A stretch of 36,333 nucleotides of DNA, taken from the NCBI GenBank assembly GCA_016839515.1, contig JAEOUE010000275.1:1-36333 (forward strand), given 5' to 3'. Within the stretch, counting starts at the first letter, position 1, and each line of letters starts with the position of its first letter. The DNA is from Candidatus Hodarchaeum mangrovi (GTDB taxonomy: Archaea > Asgardarchaeota > Heimdallarchaeia > Hodarchaeales > Hodarchaeaceae). A model generated the notes under the pieces. It was not told the DNA's origin, searched no databases, and saw nothing but the letters and a program-made list of their open reading frames with translations. Shown piece by piece: positions 34,820 to 36,333 of the stretch. A program made the position numbers and the translations under genes.

Positions 34820-36333
34820 ATGGAAGAATGTGTTTGTTCGAATTGTGACGAAATTAAAAAGAGATATCCCCAAAAATTCGCTCATCAAAATAAAATTTTT
34901 CAAAATATCCACCGAGGAGACCGAATATTCGTTCATACTGGATGTGCAGAACCTCAATATTTAATCTCAGCACTTATACAGTATATTGAAGGCCATCCGA
35001 AAGCATTCGTCGATGCTGAAGTTCTTTCGTGGTGGAATCTAGGTGTTGCACCATATGCTAATGAACGATACCAAATGCAATTCAGGCATAATTCTTTTTT
35101 TATAGCTGACCCAACCCGTCAAGCAGTAAATACGGGATTGGCTGATTATACTCCTATATTCCTTTCTAATGCTCCCCGAGTATTTTATCAAGGTCTTGTT
35201 CCTATTGACGTTGCTTTAATTCAAGTATCACCTCCAGATATTCATGGATATGTTAATATTGGGGTCTCAGTTGATATTGTTATGGCAGCTGTGGAAAAAG
35301 CTAGTTTAGTTATAGCTCAAATAAACTCCAACGTTCCTCGTGTCCATGGAGATGGATTTATTCATATTGAGGATATTGATTTTCTAATTCATTATGATGA
35401 ACCTCTTTTAGAATATTCCAAAATACCAATTAATGAAGAATCTTACACACAGACCGCATCAAAAATTGGAAACTATGTTTCTAGATTAATTCAGGATGGA
35501 GACACGATTCAAGTTGGGTATGGTTCTATCCCTGACGCAGTAATGGCCAATCTAACCGGTAAAAAAAATCTGGGAGTTCATACTGAACTTGTAAGTGATG
35601 GATTAGTAAAGTTGATGAGATTAGGAGTAATCGATAACAGTAAAAAGACAATAAATAGGGGAAAAGCAGTTGCTTCTTTTTGTATGGGAAGTAAGGAGAC
35701 GTATGAGTTTATTAATGATAATCCTTCTATTGAGTTCAAGGTAATTGACTATACGAATAATCCTTTGGTTATTGCACGACATGATAATATGACTGCAATT
35801 AATAGCGCTCTACAAATTGATCTCACAGGCCAAGCTTCTGCTGAATCGATAGGTAAGACTTTTTATTCTGGTATCGGGGGACAAGCAGATTTTATGCGAG
35901 GTTCAGTCCTTGCTAAAGGTGGTAAAAGCATTTTAATATTACAATCCACTGCAGAAAATGGTACAGTATCTAGAATTGTTCCATTTTTAACTGAAGGAGC
36001 AGGTGTCACCTTAAATCGTGGTGATATTCATTATGTTGTGACTGAAAATGGAATTGCCTATCTCCATGGAAAAAATATTCGCGAACGAGCAATGCAGCTT
36101 ATAAGTATTGCACACCCCCGGCATCGACCTTGGTTAATTAAAATAGCTAAGGAACATAATTTGATCTATCACGATCAAGCATTTATTCCAGGTAAGAAGG
36201 GTGAATATCCAGAGCATTTAGAAAACTGGCGAACTACTAGGAAAGGTCTTGAAATACTCTTAAGACCAGTTAAAATTAGCGATGAACCTTTACTAAAAGA
36301 ATTTTTTTATGACTTATCAGATCAGTCTTTATA
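34820..36333 (+). CDS. Acetyl-CoA hydrolase/transferase fused to GNAT acetyltransferase (partial)
   Basis: The frame starts at ATG 34820 (GAGGT eight bases upstream) and is open to the window end, 504 codons. Residues ~30-445 are a class I CoA transferase/acetyl-CoA hydrolase. Motifs include VHTGCAEPQ, IQVGYGSIPDAVMANLTG, HTELVSDGLVKLM with the candidate catalytic Glu, GIGGQADFMRGS, and VVTENGIAYLHGK. From about residue 475 the sequence ILLRPVKISDEPLLKEFFYD begins a GNAT acetyltransferase domain, which continues outside the window. Bifunctional hydrolase-GNAT proteins of this kind are known. The N-terminus has an extra CVCSNC cluster not typical of the family. It may move CoA between acids, or be regulated by its acetyltransferase part. 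Confidence 0.85.
   Translation, partial: MEECVCSNCDEIKKRYPQKFAHQNKIFQNIHRGDRIFVHTGCAEPQYLISALIQYIEGHPKAFVDAEVLSWWNLGVAPYANERYQMQFRHNSFFIADPTRQAVNTGLADYTPIFLSNAPRVFYQGLVPIDVALIQVSPPDIHGYVNIGVSVDIVMAAVEKASLVIAQINSNVPRVHGDGFIHIEDIDFLIHYDEPLLEYSKIPINEESYTQTASKIGNYVSRLIQDGDTIQVGYGSIPDAVMANLTGKKNLGVHTELVSDGLVKLMRLGVIDNSKKTINRGKAVASFCMGSKETYEFINDNPSIEFKVIDYTNNPLVIARHDNMTAINSALQIDLTGQASAESIGKTFYSGIGGQADFMRGSVLAKGGKSILILQSTAENGTVSRIVPFLTEGAGVTLNRGDIHYVVTENGIAYLHGKNIRERAMQLISIAHPRHRPWLIKIAKEHNLIYHDQAFIPGKKGEYPEHLENWRTTRKGLEILLRPVKISDEPLLKEFFYDLSDQSL

Noticed and set aside
1..36333. CRISPR array, tRNA, rRNA, insertion sequence or phage genes
   Set aside because: No regularly spaced repeats, cloverleaf-like sequences, rRNA-like stretches, transposases or integrases were recognised in any intergenic region or frame.

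Overview
The window is AT-rich, gene-dense DNA, most likely from an archaeon. Promoters look archaeal (TATA-like boxes close to the start codon, as upstream of 1124 and 18478), GTG and TTG starts are frequent, and many genes are archaeal-type: an Lrp/AsnC regulator with palindromic operators, a DUF389 membrane protein, a 7TM-PAS histidine kinase, and a CofD-like fusion. A longin-like domain on a transporter, a PCI-like C-terminus and tandem winged-helix/zinc modules suggest an Asgard (Promethearchaeota) lineage. That placement is inferred from family content, not shown by a marker gene.

Layout. 1-915 (-): N-terminal part of a Tex-type RNA-binding protein, cut by an in-frame TGA. 1124-7608 (+): a molybdenum-hydroxylase block with a MocA-like cytidylyltransferase, MoaD-like protein, FAD, 2Fe-2S and Mo-cofactor subunits, then a membrane histidine kinase. 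7632-12074 (-): a second, convergent set with Mo subunit, 2Fe-2S, XdhC and FAD subunit. Between them the two sets hold two complete three-subunit enzymes and one set of dedicated maturation factors. 12276-17017: poorly characterised genes, including a 583-residue orphan and an MFS transporter fused to a longin-like domain. 17113-17552: a decayed exported-protein gene. 17553-20118: a sirtuin, an Lrp regulator and a DUF389 protein. 20124-22487 (-): a CofD-like/disordered/PCI-like fusion.

22488-23041 is the longest non-coding stretch. It is followed by an acyl-CoA dehydrogenase (+), a DinB-like and a CrtI-like gene (-), DoxX (-), an M50-like membrane protease (+), a TPR protein with an M24 peptidase homologue (-), an alpha-glucan phosphorylase (+) whose natural N-terminus is separated by an in-frame TAG, an endonuclease IV-like gene with a tiny zinc-ribbon gene (-), a duplicated winged-helix/zinc protein (+), and the start of an acetyl-CoA hydrolase/transferase-GNAT fusion (+) that leaves the window.

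The strongest leads are the paired Mo-hydroxylase operons flanking a sensor kinase, the three unusual domain fusions or duplications (MFS-longin, CofD-PCI, winged-helix/zinc tandem), and two otherwise well-conserved genes each interrupted by a single in-frame stop. No rRNA, tRNA, CRISPR array, transposase or phage gene was seen.
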